A stretch of DNA of 64,000 bases, taken from assembly GCA_905221605.1 (NCBI GenBank), contig CAJNDS010000535.1, forward strand, positions 256,001 to 320,000. Reading direction: 5' to 3'. Of this stretch, positions 10,501 to 34,330 are shown piece after piece. Source of the DNA: Symbiodinium natans (lineage: Eukaryota; Sar; Dinophyceae; Suessiales; Symbiodiniaceae). How positions within the stretch are numbered: the first letter of the stretch is position 1; the number at the start of each line of letters is the position of its first letter. The notes beneath the pieces are model-generated. The model saw only the letters and a list, made by a program, of their open reading frames with translations. It was not told where the DNA came from and made no database searches. The position numbers and the translations under genes were made by a program.

Positions 10501-11684
10501 TCCGCGCCGGAAGGTGGGAGACTGCACTATAAGATCCCCCTGTTTAGGGTTTAGGGTTTAGGGTTTAGGGTTTAGGGTTTAGGGTTTAGGGTTTAGGGTT
10601 TAGGGTTTAGGGTTTAGGGTTTAGGGCTCATATATAGCTCAGTCACTAGGGTTCTACACAAAGACCCCCTGACAGAAGTCGGAATCCAGAACAACCCCAG
10701 GCGTGGGCGCAAGAGGAAGAGGCTGGAGAATCAGGCCAGGCAGCGGCGTCCACAGACCCGGGTGCCAACCATGATCTGCAGAGGCGGGTGCGGTCGCTGT
10801 TGCTTCGGGCGCTGCGCATGTGGCGGACCAGCCACTATGATTTCGGTGTGATTGAGCATGTGCTCGGTTTCGTCCATGTGAAGATCGACAAGTTTGAGGA
10901 GAGGGTTGGAAGCATTCAAGATGCTGCAGCTGGGAGCTCTTGGCAGGCCATCAAAGATGTAATTGATGAGCTGCAGGGCGTGGCTCGCGGTGCTTCCGGA
11001 CTCCAGGCTTGCGAGGCCAAGAGACGCGAACGGCTCTTTAGACGGTTTCAGCGCCAAAGCGGGGTGCAAAACATTTGCTGGAAAAAGGAAATTGCGAGCT
11101 GGCGAGTGCAGTGGCTGGAAGCCGGCAAGTACAAGGTGATCCACTTCCCCATCTCCAAGCACATGAAGGAGGGCCTCTCTGAGGAGGAGGCGGTGGCGGC
11201 CGCGCTGGAGGAGGCCAAGAAGCACCGCGAGGAGCTGGTGCGCCAGGGCAAGCTGCAGCCCCCGAAGCCCAAAGCCACCGGTTCCACGGTGAAAGGCGTC
11301 AAATACAACACAGCAGGAAATATTCGGGTAGTACTCACCAACCCACGCACGAAGAAGCGCGAATTTGGGGGCACCTTCAAGACGCTGGCGGAGGCCGAGG
11401 CCAAGGCGCGGGAGCTGGCCAAGAAGTGGGGCCTGTACGACGAAGAGGCGCCGGTGGAGCGGCTCTCGGAGCTCCCGCACTTCGAGCCGCTCGGGCCGGA
11501 GCCGGGAGTGAGGTGGAAGCTCGGAGAGAAGGCCTGGCATGCATGTTGCAAGGTCGGTGGTAGGAGGAGGAACATGAGGTTCCGGCCCAAGGACTTCTCG
11601 GAGAAGGAGGTGGGGAAGGCCTGGAATCAGGCGGTGGCCTGGCGCAAGCAGCAGAAGGAGCAGCACAAGGCGACAAAGCAGTGA
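7538..11684 (+). CDS. AP2-repeat protein, copy 3 (multi-exon)
   Basis: Exons proposed: 7538-7587 (ATG, MPVQGKGAPGGQVVDA), 7844 or 7863-7945, 8343-8424, 8756-8856, 9142-9239, 9394-9456, 9727-9833, 9992-10086, 10235-10289, 10421-10513 and 10701-11684. Recognisable pieces are CDWVNSSLAPLGLLCKEL, KKQLWRKHARRYHAQ, RFDNEDVRKHAAHVASWIA, ARIPKTAEIELLRKY and LDDVQKLERLRQAEE. The last exon has three AP2-like modules (GVQNICW, GVKYNTAGNIRVV, GVRWKLGEKAWHA) and a TGA stop. The second exon, if it starts at 7844 as in copy 2, would contain TAA at 7848-7850, so either the start is later or the copy is damaged. One C fewer than in copy 2 just before 10701 is harmless because the acceptor lies after it. The function is likely DNA binding, by family. 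Confidence 0.65.
9240..9393 (+). mobile_element. Introner-like intron, AP2 copy 3
   Basis: 154-nt counterpart of 3949-4096, with arms CTTGGGGACCAAAT... and the reverse complement of ...GTTCATTTGGTCCACAAG. Its 3' arm is closer to a perfect complement than in copy 2. Confidence 0.6.
10542..10626. repeat. Interstitial (TTTAGGG)n array
   Basis: About 12 clean TTTAGGG units inside the intron 10514-10700 of AP2 copy 3. The matching intron of copy 1 has only six units (260-304) and that of copy 2 a few degenerate ones, which shows fast turnover of the array. Confidence 0.9.
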
Positions 11685-12737
11685 GGAGAGGCACCTGCCC
11701 TGAGATTCCAAAACTGGAAGCTGAGGGCCGCTGTATCATAGTAGCATTTGGCTTGAGGGTTAGGGTTTAGGGTTTCAAAGTAACAATTTGGGTAGGGGGG
11801 GGGGGGGGGGGGTCCCTTTTCTTTTAAGGGTGCCGCGCTGCATAGGGGACCCAAACAAGGGACCTGAATTTAGAGAACTACCCAGGTAGTCATAAGCATA
11901 GCAATATAACCCTACACCTGAATATACTAACCATAACTTAAGCCTTCTCATCCATCAGCCAAGTCCAAACCCCAAGCCGCGTTAATTCACCAGCATCCGC
12001 TGCGAGCGTCCGCGAGCCGTGAGCTCTCATGCCTGGAAAGTTCACGTTTGTTGGGTGTTTAGATTTCAGGGTCTGGGGTTCAGGGGTGCTGATAAGGGAC
12101 TAGGTTCTTGTTGGGGTTAGTTGAGTTCGGGTTTAGGGGATTAGTTAGGGGTTGCGGGGTTTAGGATTCGGGGTTTAATTAGGATTTGGGGTCTAATTGG
12201 GATTTGGGGTTCAGGATTTTGGTTAGGATTTGGGGTTAGGGCTTTACGATACAGGGTGTAGGGGTGTAGGGTGTAGGGATTTATGGGGTTTAGGGTTTAG
12301 GGTTGCAATGTCCGCATAAGGAAGGGCGTCCAGGCGGGCGGGTTTCCTATGCTAGTCTCTTGTCGTCTCCGCAAGCTCCCACTCCCACATGGCTCCCATA
12401 CATCCCCTCCCTATAAACCCTAAACCCGAACCCATATGGGTGCTTGTCAAAATGATGATCCCTTTTGGGGTACCCTAAGTATTAGGCGCCGTATCATAAT
12501 AGGGATCCAAAAAGGGACATACCCCCAAACCTTAGTATCCTTCAAGCTTGAAATACGCTTCACACACCACAGCCAGGGAATCCGCTTCTGTAACCGCAAG
12601 CAAAACAGTCTTCAGCCTATGCCCAAACCTCCCGAAACCCTAAACCCTAAAACCTAAACCCGAAACCCTAAAACTTAACACCTAAACCCTAAACCCTAAA
12701 CCCTATGCCCTTCACCCTAACACAATTGCCTGCCAAG
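11685..12737. other. Truncated third spacer and junction to the Obg locus
   Basis: Homology to the other spacers runs to about 12,380, including a degraded copy of the first AP2-gene exon near 12,306-12,350 (broken frame). After that come unique sequence and CCCTAAA repeats up to the first recognised Obg exon. Upstream Obg exons, such as an N-terminal glycine-rich Obg fold, would be expected here or further left, but I could not find them. Confidence 0.5.
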
Positions 12738-26552
<13,815 letters not shown>

Positions 26553-27195
26553 GTGAGAAAGGCTCGGGCTCGGAGCTTCGTTTTTGGAGTTTGTGGGGCT
26601 TGTTCAGGATTTAGGGTTTCAGGGTTTAGGGTTCAGGGTTTAGGGTGGCTTTGTTTACGGTTCAGGGTCTAGGGGTTTAGGTTTCAGGGCTTTAGTCCCT
26701 CACCCCTCAACCCTAAACCCTGAGGCCTTACATGTTTGGGGTTTAGGCAGTTTAGGCCCTGCCCCGCAGGATGAGATTGTTTCCCCTAAAGTCCCTAAAC
26801 CTTACAACCCCAGGATTTATGGTTTCGGGGTTTAGGCTCAACCCTCTCGAACCCCGTAGCCCTCCAAACCTTCTAAGCCCTAACCCTAAGGGCCCCGACC
26901 TACCTCCTAAACTCCCTAAACCCCCCCAAACCCCTCCAAATTCCCTAAACCCCCCTACAGACACTAAACCCTAAGACCTCAAAGCCTTAATGCCCTAAGC
27001 CCTGAGCCCTAACACCTTAAAGCCTCAAAGCCTACCGGTCTTGGATGCCCAGCCCCCTGGTTCTTAGTAGGGAATGGGGAATGAGGTACCCTAGCTATTC
27101 CTTCAAAGGGTATATAGGGGGATATAGGGTGCACATTCCTAAGCCCTAAACCCTAAACGCTGAACCGACCCTAAACCCTAAACCTTTTAAGCCCT

Positions 27196-27310
27196 AAACC
27201 CTAAACCCTAAACCCTAAACCCTAAACCCTAAACCCTAAACCCTAAACCCTAAACCCTAAACCCTAAACCCTAAACCCTAAACCCTAAACCCTAAACCCT
27301 AAACCCTAAC
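27196..27310. repeat. Interstitial (CCCTAAA)n array
   Basis: About 16 clean units ending 50 bp before the exon at 27360. The intron after that exon starts straight away with TTTAGGG, the typical layout in this gene. Confidence 0.9.
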
Positions 27311-27359
27311 CCTACGGGTACGGGTCTTGAAACCCAGCTTTGGCCCCAGCTGCGGCCAG

Positions 27360-30300
27360 GAATGGGAGGCGAAGGGCTCCCCGGCGCCGGACGCAGACCA
27401 CGTGGTCGGCAGGCGGTTTAGGGTTTAGGGTTGAGGGTTTAGGGTTTATAGGGTTTATAGGGTTTATAGGGTTTTATAGGGTTTATAGGGTTTATAGGGT
27501 TTATAGGGTTTATAGGGTTTTATAGGGTTTATAGGGTTTATAGGGTTTGGGGTCTATATTCTTGGGGACGAAGGGAACTGTAGAGGGACTCGGGGCTAGG
27601 GTTTAAGGAGGGCCTGGAGGGTTCACCGGGTTTACGGGCCTTTTGGTGCCGATTCTTGAAACCCTAAACCCTAAACCCCAAACCCTGAACCCTAAACCCT
27701 GAACCCGAAACCCTAGCATCAGGGGGTTTAGAGTAGTACCGGGCAGATGATGCTGACTCTAGGCTTATATTTGGTTCCTGAGGCTGTGCTGTGGCACTGG
27801 TTATTGGGCTTCAGGTTTAGGGTTAGGGTTGACGGTTTGGGGCGGCTGCTTTCCTGTGGCTTTTTGTTCAGCCACGCCCCCAAAAAAATGAGGGTCAGGC
27901 CAACCAATCTTGCTTTACCGTGGTCTATTCCATTTGGTATAAAATGGTACCCCTATTTTCGGAAATTCCTATGTGGAGCAGGTGGCGTCTGAAAAAGAAG
28001 GAGGGCACAAGACCAGCAAGCTGTCACCGCTCCTATGCTCTCGTGGACAAGGTCTTTTGGAACTCAGCTGGTCTGAAGCACGGTAGGTTCTCCACGCCAA
28101 CCCTGCATTTGTGTCAAGTTTGGGGTTTAGGGTCTCGCGCCTTTGAATTCTCGAGGGTTTAGGGTTGGGGCTTAGGCTCTTATCTACCCCGCTATAGAAG
28201 CCTTGTAAAGCCTGAATTCCCCCCCCCCCCCCTAAATGAAAAAAAACTGAGCCCTACACCCTAAACCTAATGCGTTCTTGGGTCCTGATTACAAGGGAAT
28301 CCTACTATTCGGGGGTTCACATTTATAGGGGTCCCCTTATTTAAACCCTAAACCCTAAACCCTAAACCCTTACTTTTTTGGAAACCCCTAAGTCAAACGC
28401 AATTTCTCCAGGCGTGATTTAGCGCAGCTCGGCGCGAAGGTGGAGGAGGCCAACGGGGTTTAGGGTATTTCGGGTGAACCAGGTTTGGTGCCGAAGATGA
28501 GGGCTTAAGATTTAGTTTTGTAGGGCTTTGGCAAATTGAAGGTTTCTAAGGTTGTCAGGTTCAGGCTATTGGCTTTAGCATCTAAGGGCTGCAAGATGCA
28601 CTTTGATTAGGGTTTTTAGGGTTGAGGATTTCGGGTTGAGATCTTGGGGTTCAGGGCGTTTAGTTTAAGGCGTTGGGGTTTAGCCCGTTTAGGGTCTAAA
28701 GTGTAGGGTTTAGGGTGTAGTGATTAGGGTTTCGGTTTAGAGTGTTCGCTGGAGTACGCTCGAACCGCCGCATACTTTGGTTGGGGTCCGGCTTCTTAGC
28801 TGACTGAAGTGCCCGCCCGCCCACCCAAATTAAAACCTTGACGGGTTTAGGGCAATCTACCCCCGCAAGCGCCCCAAGCAAGGGGGGATATATGCTTTTG
28901 GCAGGTCTCCCATTCCTACAGTCGCGCAGAAGCATGGCTTCATGGTCATGTGACATTGGAGGCCTCTGCCTTTGGGCCCAGGTGGCAGAGCCTCCGGACC
29001 TCGGGAAATTTAAACGGCCGGTTGTACGGCGAGTTTTGGCTGACTATTTGGACCTTGTGGAAGGTTGTTGGAAGCCAAAAGCTAGAATTGGGCTCTCGCG
29101 TGGCTGCCTTTGTGGAAGGCTTTTCCTTGGCCCTGCAGGGCCTTCAACGAACCAGGCGTGCCCGGATCAGCTTGGGAAAGTTTAACGCAGGGGGCGGCCC
29201 TACGGCCGGTTTGGAAGCCAAAAAACTTGATCCGGGCTCTCGCTGCCCTTTTGGCCATGCAGGGGCCTGGAAAGGAAAGCAAGAGTGCCTGGAGCGAAAT
29301 GTGGAACTGGAAGCCAAAGAGCTTGATTTGGGCAGCGAGAGCGAGGCCTTCTGACCTTGGGAGGGGCCTGGAAAGGCTGGAAAGGAAACAAAGCCTGCCC
29401 GAAGCGAAACCCTGAACATCCCTAATTCCTAGACCTCAAACCCCTAAACCTTTCTTTCTTTCGGCTGCAGTGTGGTCCATGCCTCGAGGCCACGTGGACC
29501 TAAGGTCCAGGACCCTACGGCTCGCCTGCCGGCCTTCGCCTACGGGTCCGCAGGCTCTTGCGGGTGGCCTGCTAACGACCAGCCCCCATGCCCGAGAGGG
29601 GGCCGGTCTTAAGTTTAGGGTTTAGAGTTTTAATGCACTAGGGCTCACTGTCTGAGTTTGCAAGTTCAGGGTTTAGGGTTCAGGGTGCAGGGCTTAATGT
29701 TGACCTCGTAATAATAAACCCCACCCCCCCCCCCCCCTTCAATCAAACCCCCCCAAATAGAGTAGGGCCCCTTTGAATAAGGATTCCTTTCCTTAGAGCC
29801 CCCCTTCAATCAAACTCCCCCAAAAAAAACCAGCCCCGACTTGGCGTACTTTATTCCCAGGGCTTTATTATTGCGGCCGGGATCCCTGGCGCACTTTAAT
29901 ATCAGGGGGTTCAATAATACGAGGTTAACATTAGGGTTTACGAATTGAAGTTCTGGGGTTTAGGGGTCTGAGGTCGTAAGGCTTAGGGTTGAGAGGGTTT
30001 AGGGTTCAGGGTGTAGCGTTGACTTTGGGAATGCAGTCTCCGACGCTTTGAGTTTCCAGTTTGAGAGCTACAGCCCTGTTTTCAGGCCTAAGACGCACGG
30101 CGCCTTGGAAAAAGTGACTGTTGTTCCCCCCGTTGTGAAACACTTACCTTCTGTTCGTCATCATTTGCAGCAAGGGCAAGCATCGGTCTTTGGCTGTTGA
30201 TGGTGGGGCAGGCCTAACCCCTCAGACCGTGATCTTAGGCAGAAGGGTTTAGGGTTGCAGGATTACTAGGGGTTAATTCGGGGGTGCCGAGTTGAGCGCT

Positions 30301-32882
30301 AGACAGCCCCAAACCCTACATCTAGCTCTAGACCTCATTTATACACTTCGACCCGAAACCCTACAGAACACCCCCGTAGTACCCTTGTTCACTTGTTTTT
30401 CGTGTGAAGGACCCCCCCCCCCCCCTTGTTAGTGACCGTAGTTAGGCAAAGAAGAGGGCGCCTTTACTTTTCCCAGATAATTGGGGAACCCTAAACGCTA
30501 AACCCTAAACGCTAAACCGCCTCCCAGTAGAAATTACCTATATGTTCCCTTGCTTTTCGGGTTTGGACCCCCTTGTTCGCAGCCATAGTCAAGCCAAGAG
30601 AAGGCGACATACTTCCTAGGTGAGCCGTAGCCCTAGACCCTAAACCGCGAGTCCCGAAACCCTAAACCTAAACCGCTAAACCCGCAACCCCTCCCCTCAC
30701 CCCGTGCATCCCTAAACCCCAGACAATAAACCCTAAACCCACGAAATCCTGCAACCCTCAGCCCATCTCTCTGGACCAGGTCGGCCGCGGTGAGCCCGTC
30801 AACCTGGACAAGGTCTGAAGCGATTTTGTTTTAGGATTTAGGGTTTGGGGTTTAGGGTTTAGGGTTTGGGGTTTAGGGTTTAGGGCTTCGGGTTTGGGGT
30901 TTGTGACGTTCCCCCTTAGGCTAACAGTCCTTAATAGGGATTATCATGCCCATTACGGACTGGTAGTATAAGGGGGAACATCCCAAGATATGACTGACCA
31001 TCTCATTACCCCCAATACCCATTCTAAATAAGAATCCCAAACCCAAACCACTGGGACCCTCACCCACTTCTGAGTACCCTAAACCCTAAACCCTAAACCC
31101 CAATAATTGCCGGCAAAAGCTGAAAGGCCCCTATATAAGACAGACGCCACATGCCCTTCCAAAATCGCCAAGCCTTGGTGCTACTTGCTCCGAGCCGTAA
31201 ACCCAAAACCCTTAACCCTAGCCCCCCCCCCACCCGCGCTTGAGCGGTGAGGGTTGATCACAGAACTGACGCGAAGGGGAGTTCCGCAAAGAACCCCCTC
31301 CCCCGCAGATAAAGGGATTATTACACCCAAAACCCTATACACCCTAAACCCTAAAACCCTTAAACCCTGAATCCTAAAACCCTAAAACCCTAAACCCTAA
31401 ACCCTAAACCCTAAACCCTGAACCCTAAACCCTAAACCCTAAACCCTAAACCCTAAACCCTAAACCCTATGCCAGCCCTGGGCTTCCAGGACCTACCCAA
31501 GGGAAGGAGGCGGAAGTCTGAGTTCCAGGCCGGAGGGGCACTGCAAGGTCGGTTTAGGGTTTGGGGTTTAGGGTTTAGGGTTTTAGGGTTTTAGGGTTTA
31601 GGGTTTCGGGTTTAGGATTTTGGGTTGTGCCGTTGGAGGTTTTGGGGTTTTGGGTTTTGGAGTTTCGGGGTTGGGGTCTTGAGTTTAGGGGTCCGGGTTT
31701 TGCGGGTTGGGTTTTTGGATTTTGGGGTTCTTGGGTTTCGGGGCTTGGGGGTTTTGGGGTGTTGGGGTGTTGGGGTGTTGGGGTTTTGGGGTTTAGAGTA
31801 GTTTAGAGTTTAGCGGTTCGGGTTTTCCGGTTTGGGGTGTTGGGGTTGTACGGTTTTGGGTTTTGGGTTTCGGGTTTTGCTGTTTTGGGGTTTGAGGTTT
31901 TGGGGTTTGGGGTTTTGGGATGTTTGGGGTTTTGGGGTTTTTGGGTTTGGGTTCTGGAGTTGTGGGGTGCTCGGGTTCTGGGATTCTGGGGCTGTGGGGT
32001 CGTGAGTTGTGGGTTTGGGTTTGGGTGGTTATAGGGTTCTGGTTTTCGGGGTTAGGGATTCGGTTTCTTTGAAGCTGCTTTTGATCTCGTCCCCTGCCAC
32101 TAATATCCCCCCCCCTTTCCTCGATCACGAGCGCAGGGGTGTGGAGTGGAGAGGGGTGGGTGTCAGGCATCCTCAACACCGCACAGCCCTTTAACTACAG
32201 AGCTTCATGTAAACAGCCAGCTTTGCTCACTGCAGTTGCTTTGATGCTTTGAACACATTCAGTGGGGAAACAATGCTGCTGCTGGAAGGGGCAGTTCGGG
32301 AGTGAAACTGGCATTCCCCAAAAAAGTGGGTGACCCGGAAACGAAACCCTAAACCCTAAACCCTAAACCCTAAACCCTAAACCCTAAACCCTAAACCCTA
32401 CTAGGGGAACGACCCAAATAGTAGGTACTACTTCAGGGGCATCCTCCGATACTTTTGAGGGTCTCCACTCCCACACGCGAGAGAAAGTTTAGGACTTTTC
32501 AGGGTCTTAGAGCCAAACCCAAGCCCCTAAACCCTAAGCCGTAGAGCCTAAGCACTATCCCCTAAAACCTAGACCTAAACCCTAAAGCCGTGAAGAGCTA
32601 CTGCTGAGAGGGGAGGCGGGCTTTTCGGCTCTGGGTCCAGCGTTGCGGACGTCGGTTCTTTTCTCTTTCAGGGATTCAAGTTTTCGGGTCTCGGGTTTAG
32701 GGTTTACGGGCTTCGGGTCCTAGGGTCCCAGTCCAAGGGTCCCAAGGTCCCAGGCCCAGGGTTTAGTTAGGGTTTAGGGTTGTCGAGAAGCCCTCCCTCA
32801 AGTTCGCAGCCACATCCCTCAACGCCTCAGAGCGCGTAGATTTTTGCCACAGGCGAAGATAGAATGGGACGTCATCGACGAG
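27360..32882 (+). CDS. Obg-family GTPase, linker exons (5 exons)
   Basis: Continuation of the gene: 27360-27412 (EWEAKGSPAPDADHVVG), 28412-28448 (RDLAQLGAKVEE), 30780-30812 (VGRGEPVNLDK), 31490-31528 (DLPKGRRRKSEFQ) and 32853-32882 (AKIEWDVIDE). All junctions are AG|GC or AG|GT to AG|G and keep the frame. Linkers between the G domain and C-terminal domain vary strongly among Obg proteins, so these calls rest on phase, junction rule and codon use rather than on similarity. A further exon between 28448 and 30780 is possible. The TGA right after 32891 is not the gene end, because the AG|GC donor at 32883 comes before it and the C-terminal domain follows in phase. Confidence 0.6.
27443..27548. 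repeat. Nonamer array (TTTATAGGG)n
   Basis: About eleven copies of TTTATAGGG, a telomere-repeat derivative with TA inserted, a few tens of bases into Obg intron 13. The complementary nonamer CCCTATAAA forms a short array at 10304-10342. Confidence 0.85.
28277..28345. mobile_element. Fold-back element, family 2 copy C
   Basis: Contains AAGGGAATCCTACTATTCGG and ends GGGGTCCCCTTA; compare 18070, 21188 and 62095. It lies in Obg intron 13. Confidence 0.4.
29000..29420. repeat. Diverged internal repeat, about 40 bp, three copies
   Basis: The block GGAAGCCAAAAGCTAGAATT..GGGCTCTCG recurs in diverged form at about 29070, 29212 and 29310 within a GC-rich unique stretch. Frames are open on both strands over about 100 codons but share no family signal. 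Between Obg exons 28448 and 30780. Confidence 0.45.
30903..30984. mobile_element. Fold-back element, family 1 copy B
   Basis: 82 bp with left end GACGTTCCCCCTTAGGCTAA and right end ending TATAAGGGGGAACATCCC; the two ends are inverted over about 25 bp with few mismatches. Same family as 13859-13952. It lies in an Obg intron. Confidence 0.55.
31560..32050. repeat. G-rich degenerate GGGGTTT(T) tract
   Basis: About 500 bp of strand-asymmetric GGGGTTTT/GGGTTT variants in Obg intron 16. The open frames through it are a by-product of the low complexity. Such tracts can form G-quadruplexes on one strand. Confidence 0.75.
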
Positions 32883-33149
32883 GCCCAGCCCTGACGCATT
32901 CGAGGGTTTAGGGGTTTAGGGCTTAGTAGGGTGCAAGTAGGGTCCAGGGTTTTGGGCTCGCATGTCTTGCATGATCTAATCCATAAATCATAAACCCGAT
33001 AAGCCCGACAAGCCCACAAACCCTATAAGCCTAGAAGCCCCCTGGACCCTAGCAACCCTTTAAACCATCCCATGAGCCCTCCAAGGGCTACAAGCCCTAG
33101 AAACTCTACACCTCAAACCCGGTATCGACCCGAGAAGAATGACATTTGG

Positions 33150-33540
33150 TGATGGCGTAGCAGATTCAAGGCACGAGCCTTGGAAATTGGGCTGACGCAG
33201 GCCGATGTGGATAAGTTGGATGCCAAGGGATTGAATATCATGCAATTTTTCACCTGGAGGGACAGACGAGAAGCCGCGACCTAGTCAAAGAGGTGCTAGG
33301 AGCGGAGATAAGCACCAAGGAAATGGCATGTGTGCGTAGACCCTTTGCCGAGTCTTGCGCAACTGTTGCCTCGGACATGAAGTCGCGAGTCGAGGCATCT
33401 GATGATTAAGAGGCTGGCGCTGGCAGATAAAGCCTGTGTTGACACCTATGAGAGCGGCAGACTTTTGTATCAGGAGTGGAGCACTTGTGTCTGGCGAGGA
33501 CATGAGCTTGCGACAGGCTTGAAGAAGGCGTATCTCTGAG
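33150..33540 (+). pseudogene. Retroelement gag-like remnant in Obg intron 17
   Basis: Successive frames read FKARALEIGLTQADVDKL, then VKEVLGAEISTKEMACVRR and ATVASDMKSRVEASDD, then RLLYQEWSTCVWRGHEL. The pattern resembles the conserved gag-type region seen with dinoflagellate retroelements. A frameshift after EAAT, a TAA after EASDD and a second frame change show it is dead. Recognition is from memory of the family, without a search. Confidence 0.55.
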
Positions 33541-33962
33541 CTTCTAAAAGGCTCTTGTTTGGGTTTGTGTTGACCCAAGTGCCTGAGAGCTTAGGGTTGT
33601 GGGTTTATGGCTTAGGGCTTAGGCGAAACCACGCAATTTGGTATGGTGGCAGCGTGATTTTTGCCAATGTCACCCCCCTTCATAAAGCCCTCTATCTCAT
33701 GACAACAGGTTCTACCCCAAATACCTTCTTCGGCCCTAATAAACTACAAGTACCCTAAACCTTCAACCCTAAACCCTCAACCCTAGCCCTAAACCCTAAA
33801 CCCTAAACCCTAGACCCTAAACCCATTGAACCTAAGGAGTTTGCTTTCTGCCTTATGGCGCAGCGTGCTCAGCCCTTCGGGTTGCACTGTGGTGTGATCC
33901 GCCGCTATGCCGAAGCCTAAGCCCTTCAACCCCTAAACCTTAAGCCCTTCTAGGTTCAACAT

Positions 33963-34135
33963 ACTTTGGGTTTAGGGTTTAGGGTTTAGGTAGGGTTTAG
34001 GGTTTAGGGTTTAGGGTTTAGGGTTTAGTGTTTAGGGTTTAGGGTTTAGGGTTTAGGGTTTAGGGTTTAGGGTTTAGGCGGGTTTAGGGTTTAGGGTTTA
34101 GGGTTTAGGGTTTAGGGCTTAGGGGGTTGAGGGTT
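33963..34135. repeat. Interstitial (TTTAGGG)n array
   Basis: Two runs of clean TTTAGGG separated by a short break, in Obg intron 17. Confidence 0.88.
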
Positions 34136-34330
34136 GAGGCACAATAGGCCCCAAGCCCGAAGCCCTAAGCACGACACCCTAGGGCCCTAAGCCCTAAACG
34201 GTCCAAACGCCCTAAACCCGTACACCCGACTCCCCGAAGCCCAAACACCCAAGACCCTGAAACCGTACGAAGCCCTAAACCCTAACCCCTAAACCCTAAA
34301 CCCTAAACCCTAAACCCTAAACCCTATCAG

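Larger units (their letters stand above)
121..12380. repeat. Tandem 5.1-kb segmental duplication (two full units and a truncated third)
   Basis: Units start at the same exon at 121, 5348 and 10421, giving periods of 5227 and 5073 bp. Unit 3 keeps homology through the AP2 exon and spacer to about 12,380, then gives way to unrelated sequence leading to the Obg gene. Exons are much better conserved than introns, with many differences at synonymous sites (for example in 3231-3335 against 8756-8856), so several frames have been under selection. Confidence 0.85.

Noticed and set aside
30780-30812. Ribosomal protein bL21 (VGRGEPVNLDK resembles its GD.V.LD.V strand)
   Set aside because: Only 11 residues match loosely and the neighbouring exons belong in frame to the Obg gene.
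31793-32179. Pro/Lys/Thr-rich 128-codon minus-strand open frame
   Set aside because: It is a low-complexity translation of the degenerate GGGGTTTT tract.
32853-32894. A terminal exon ending DEAQP and TGA
   Set aside because: An AG|GC donor before the TGA joins in phase to the OCT-domain exons, and the combined order matches Obg proteins.
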